The notes under the pieces were generated by a model that searched no databases, was not told where the DNA came from, and was given only the letters and a program-made list of their open reading frames with translations. A DNA stretch of 64,000 bases from Diploptera punctata (taxonomy: Eukaryota > Arthropoda > Insecta > Blattodea > Blaberidae), in contig JASPKZ010005710.1 in NCBI GenBank assembly GCA_030220185.1, positions 558,001-622,000 on the forward strand, read 5' to 3'. This document shows positions 24,701 to 30,700 of this stretch, one piece after another. Position 1 is the stretch's first letter. Each line of letters opens with the position of its first letter. The position numbers were made by a program, and so were the translations under genes.

Positions 24701-27700
24701 AGTCCGATAGCCATTGCTATCAACATCTGAGTAATTTTATTTCATGGAGCGACAGGCCTAGAAGGCCCGTAGCCTACCAGCCAGCTGCTGGCCTCACATC
24801 CACATGTGTCAATCACAGATGTAGATGATCATCTAGCCAGTGTAGGGGTGACATGTGGTCAGCATGACGAGTCCCCGAGCCGTTATAGCTGGTTTTCTCA
24901 ACCTGGAGCCGCTACTTATTGTAGCTACCCAAATGCCTCATGATTCTGGCTGAAATACCATGAGAAGAATTTTTCCCCCCATGGAGACTCGAATCAGCGC
25001 AAATCCTGTAGCTCTGCGCCAAAGCTTCCTGCCTTAACCACTCAGCTATGACATGGGATATCTGAGTAATCCCATCTAAAAGTAATGTTTAAATTCCCAA
25101 TGAAAATACTTTGAACAGAAGTTGTGAGATGGCATTGTTGATAGCAATGGCTATTGGCCTTCGCATGAAAGGAGAATTGTGTAAGTGGAAAAAAATTTGA
25201 CGTTCCTATCGGAAGTTCGAATGGTGTAACAGTTATCGCACTGACATTCAGATTCAGAGATCCAGAATTTGACTCCCGGTTCGAATGTAATTTTTCTTTC
25301 TAAAATAAAACTATATCCATTTCTGGAAAGTGCTAATTTAAAATATAACATCAAAATACCTCATAGTGTTAATTCCTAGAAGTAATAATTGAGATTTTAA
25401 TTAAAATTACAGTGGGAGGAATTAAAGTAATAATTGAGATTTTGTTTAATTGTTTCTTGACTCACCTCATACTTCTTAACTCCCACGCAGACTCGAGTTT
25501 CTTCACTTCATTTGTAACATTCTCAATGCTGTATTACGTTCACAACTGATGTCCAATGGCCTCCTCAGGACATCAGTTGTGAATGTAAATACAGCATTGA
25601 GAATGTCACAAATGAAGTGAAGAAACTCGAGTCTGCTTGGGAGTTAAGAAGTATGAGGTGAATCAAGAAACAACTAAACAATATTAAAATAAACCTCATA
25701 GTGTTATTTCCTACCTACATAACTTAATAATTGAGATACTTATTTTTCTATATTTTTAGTATGGCGAGTTTGCTCCACAAGTTTAGAATTGATTATTCAG
25801 ATCTGAAAATCATTCCAGACATCACAAAGAAGCCCCGTGAATCCACAGTGTCTTTCTTCGAAAGTCTAATATCTGAATTCAAGCAAGTGGAGGGCAGCAC
25901 AGAGGGCAGCAATTCAAATGATCCAAGTAAGTTAACTTTATGACTGAATATGAGGTGAGCTGATAAATAATTTATTTTAAATTTAAGTTAACTTTAATTT
26001 AATCAAAAACTTACTTCAGTGAATTTTGAAGTTCCTGGGGAAGAGGATTTAATTGTGAGATTTGTCTGCTCATCACCAGAGTGAAGACTTCCAACAGTTG
26101 GATTCTAGTTGAGAATGGTGAAGATGTTCACAGAAACATGTCTAGGTGGGGAAACAAAATATTTGATGAAATGTGTATTTCTGATTCAAGCTCTTAATAA
26201 ATTGAACTTTTATAGGAAGATATGAGGTTTAAATTAAAATGCTTCATACCTCTCCTCATATCCAGTCTTCTAAGTAGATCACAATTTCAAAGCCTTGGCA
26301 GCTTCATCTTCAGTATTTTCTTGTCGACTGATGTTTTGTTAATCAGAAGAACTACTACTTCTTCCCTCTGTTGGTGGACTGATAAATCTCTGGATCCAAT
26401 CAAAATCCATGGGAATTTCAAAGTTCTTAATTTTTAAATTTTTTTAAAATCATTAGGAAGTAACATTATGAGGTTTAATTTAATAATTGAGTTTGTATTT
26501 TTTAAACATTCTTACCTCATATGATAGTTTCGTCAGACATATATTTCAACTAATAAATTAATGACTCATTAATTTATTAATTAAGAACCTCATAATGTGT
26601 TTCCCAATTTTAACTTTGAATATATTTCAACATTTGTAAACCGCTGACGATGGGGCAACAGCCTTGAAACATATGTCCGACTAAACTACCATATGAGGTA
26701 AGAATGTTTAAAAAATACAAACTCAATTATTTTAATTTCTTGTTTTTTTAATGTGGATTTTTTCCCAAACCGTGAGTCCTTTTTGTTTTTTTGTTTTTCT
26801 GTTTATGTAATTAGACTGGCTTTTGATACAATTAGATGTTTTTTGGACCAAGCATGAGCAGCTACTGCTGACTTTTCCACTTCACCATTTTTAACATTTC
26901 TAAGATGTTCTTTCACCCTTGTTTTCAAATTTCTTTTTGTTTTTCCTATGTAAATTTTGTCACAATCCCTGCATTTGATCTGATAAATTCTTGATTTGTT
27001 TTCTTCTTCAATTTTTTTTTATTTTATTGGTTTTAATTATCCTATTTAGGCTGTATTCATTCTTTGGTGCCAATCTTATATTAAACTTTTTGAAAATGTT
27101 TTGAAACTTGTGGTGTTTCAATGGATGGTAAGTGAATTTTTTGAAGAATTAAATGAATCGTGATTTCTTCTTACCTCATACTTCTATGTTTTTTTAAACA
27201 CAGCACTGCAGTATCAGCGACCATCGTCACCATCCTCAGCTGTTTTCACGACTCAGTGCTGTGTTTAAAAAAACATAGCAGTATGAGGTAAGAAGAAATC
27301 ACGATTCATTTAATTCTTATGAATTAAACCTCATAATGTTAAAAATTCACAAATTTATTATATGAATTTTTTAAATTTTATTTTTGCTTCTGTTTCTTTT
27401 ATAAGTGTGCTTTCATTAATTAATTTTTGTCTTTTAAATTTATTTATTTTCTTGTGTACCATATTTTCTTCAAAACTGTTTTCTATTGCAACATTAATTA
27501 TGTATTCTTTTTCTTTTTCATAATTTTCTTTGATCATTGGACTGCCTCTTTGTGAGCAAAATGGTTGAATCCAGAAGCTTTAATATAGTTATCTATGTGT
27601 GTCCCCTTTTCTTAATAAATTACCTCATGGTGCTACGTGCTATCAATTTTGATATCATCACATGCTTCGTATATTGGACTTGGAATCATTATACAGGGTG

Positions 27701-30700
27701 AATCATAAATATGGCTATACATTTGATCGTGTTGTGTGATGAATATATTACCATTACAGGAAATATGAAATTACAGTTGGAAAGGCAATTATTCAAATTA
27801 CAACAATGGAATAAAAACAGTGTAGAACTTACGTCATTAGTCAAAATGGCGTTGAATATGCAACAGCAAATTACAATTGCTGCATGGGCAATAATGTATG
27901 CTAATGATCGTGAGGCTGCAAGACAGGCAAGATGTGAGTTTAACATAGCATTGCAGCCGCCGACTGTGGGGAAGTGGAGAAAACGACTGCTGGAAACGGG
28001 AAGGATGCAGAAAATCAAACCTCCTGGAAGGCCTCGCATTAGCACGGATGCAGAAACAATGAAGAGAATTGTGGAGGCATTTGACGCTAGCCCACAAAAA
28101 TAAACCCGCCAAGCTGCACGTGAGCTTTATATCAGTCAATCGAGTGTGTGTTGTGAGAAGTCCATCCCTTCTAACTGATTTGTGTCCACGAACTTAATGA
28201 AGACGACCCTGACAGGCAGATGGAATTTTGTGAATTTGTTGTAAGGGAATCAGCAAATGACGAACATTGGTACAGAAAATTGCATTTTTCTGATGAAGCT
28301 GTTTTCCATGTGAACGGACGTGTTAATCGACACAGTTGTCACTATTATGGTAAAGAGAATCCTAATGTTATTGAAGAGACATGTTTAAGATGCGGCAAAG
28401 TCACTGTTTGGGCTATGATCGGATGGGAAGGACTGTTAGGAATGCAAATTTTGGATGAGACTGTTAATGGTGATCGGTATAGCGATATCCTTAGACAAAT
28501 TGTCCTGCTGGGAATGCAAAGTGCTGAACATGAACAATGTTTATTCCAGCAGCATGGTGCGCCTTCTCACTATGCAATTGCGGTGAGGGAAATTCTGGAT
28601 GATCATTTGCAAAACACGTGGGTGAGAAGAAGAGGCCCCGTTCCCCTGACCTCACAGCATGTGACTATTGGTTGTGGGGTTATTTGAAGGAGAAGATTTA
28701 TGCCCGGAAACCTCAAGACATCGACATGCTGAAATTAGTGATTGAGGAAGAAATTAGAGCTATTCCTCTAAACATGTATCATAACGCAATGAATGACTTC
28801 CCAAAGCGTTGCCAATTATGCTTGGATGTAAACAGCGAACAGTTTGAAGCAATAAAGTGACTTGCTTAGTGTTGTAAGTGATTTGTTTTGTTTTGTTCTA
28901 TTGTTGTAATTTGAAGGATTCCCTTTCCAATGATAACATCATATTTCCTTTAATAATAATATTTTCGTCACAAAATGCAATCAAACGTATAGCCATGTTC
29001 CTGAATCACACTGTAGTTTCATCCCTAGAATTATAGAAGGATTAAGATGAAATAATTGTTTTATTCTCATAACTTCTCAAATTTCTTCAACCATTTGGTA
29101 TATAAGCAAGAATTTATCTAGACCATTTGCTGAAATCCATCCTTTAGACATGTTATTTCCACTTAAGTTTACATTGCTGAATGTAATGAAATAGAAGATC
29201 TATTGACTTTTTTCTAGAAATTAAAGCTATGAGGTATCATTTATTTAGAAATCATATCACCTCACCTCATATCATTGTTTTTATTGCCCAGTTTCGGGAC
29301 TTGATTAGGTTCCATCCTCAGTTCTTTCAAGACTGTTGTCATGTTGTCTTGAAAAGCTACCTCCTGTTCTCTCTGATGGTAGACTGAAAAATGTCAAAAT
29401 CAAATCACTTCCCCAAGAATTTCAAAATTCAATAATTACTCCTTTTTTTTTAATGTAGACATTCAAAAACACAAAAAGGAGATGTAAGGTCACACGTAGA
29501 AATACATTATATAATGGAAATGGACAGCTTATGACGAGGGAAATTTTGAGGAAATGGCTGAATTCAAATACCTAGGAACAGTAATCACAAATAGGAATGA
29601 GATGCACAAAGAAATTAAACATAGGCTCAATTCTGGAAATGCGTGCTATTATGAATTGCAGAGACTATTGATGTCCCAACTCCTTTCAAAAAACGTTAAA
29701 CTGAAAATATATAAAAGTATTATTCTACCAGTTATATTATATGGATGCGAAACATGGACTCTTACTTTAAGGGAGGAAAGAAGATTGCAAGTATTTGAGA
29801 ATAAAGAACTTAGCAAAATTTTTGGACCAAAGAGGGATGAACAAACAGGTGAATGGAGAAGACTACATAACAATGAACTACATGGTCTTTATAGGAAGCC
29901 AGATATAATAAGAGCAGTTAAGTCTCATAGACTGCGATGGGCAGGACATGTTGCACATATGGGGAATGAAAGACTTGCATGGAAGCTTCTTGTAGGAAGG
30001 CCAGAGGGAAAACGCCCAGTTGGTAGACCAAGAATGAAGTGGGAGAATAACATTAACTATGATTTGAGGGAAGTAGATTATACAGGGAATGATTGGAAGT
30101 CATTAGCTCAGGATAGGGATGTATGGAGAGCTTATGTCCGCGCGGCCATGAACCTACGGGTTCGATAGTGCCAGTGAGTTAGTAAGTAAATTTGAAATAT
30201 AACCTTATTTTGTTCACAGTGGCCATAACAGAAGCAGAATTGCTAGCAATGAATGACAAAACAAATAGACATCTGCGGTTGAGAGAGTTAGTTATGGAAA
30301 ATTCCTTAGATGCCAATTTGGTTGTTATGTAAGTATTTTAACTATTGTTTTATTTATTATAAATAAGGAACATAGCTCTTGGAAAGAAGAAACATTATAG
30401 AAAGATAATTGGAAAGACAAAACAAATATCTTTGAGCAAATGTGCTAATCATATGTCACTCGCTGACATCTGTAGGGAAGTAAGCATAACTAAATCAGCT
30501 GGTTAGTAATTCCTGATCTTAAATGGAGCTGAGATCTAAGCTGACAGAATTATTACTACTGAAAGAGTTACCTGTCCCGTGCCGTAGCCGAGTGGTTAAG
30601 GCAAGAAGCCTTGGCGCAGGGCTATGGGACTTGTGCTGGTTCGAGTCCCCATGAGGGAAGAAATTTTCTCATGGAATTTCAGCCAGTATGGGACCAGTGC

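Larger units (their letters stand above)
26455..26740. mobile_element. PLE fold-back family F12
   Basis: The left end is a full terminus (AGGAAGTAACATTATGAGGT); the right arm stops in the loop (AAAAAATACAAACTCAATTA). The left arm is cut by the 69-bp F3 mini element (26551-26619). The right arm carries a hammerhead-like motif at 26642-26685. Confidence 0.8.
26222..27540 (-). mobile_element. PLE family F8 with endonuclease tail and linker, multiply interrupted
   Basis: It starts GATATGAGGTTTAAATTAAA, then a good hammerhead-like motif (26272-26318 minus), then antisense coding sequence. After an F12 fold-back (26455-26740) coding resumes, with minus-strand strings [40 protein letters not shown] and [12 protein letters not shown] third piece beyond an F1 mini fold-back (27143-27362) gives the basic RT-EN linker ([10 protein letters not shown]). 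The most complete endonuclease region in the window. Confidence 0.85.

Noticed and set aside
27689..28139. Minus-strand frames of 100-118 codons
   Set aside because: Antisense shadows of the transposase.
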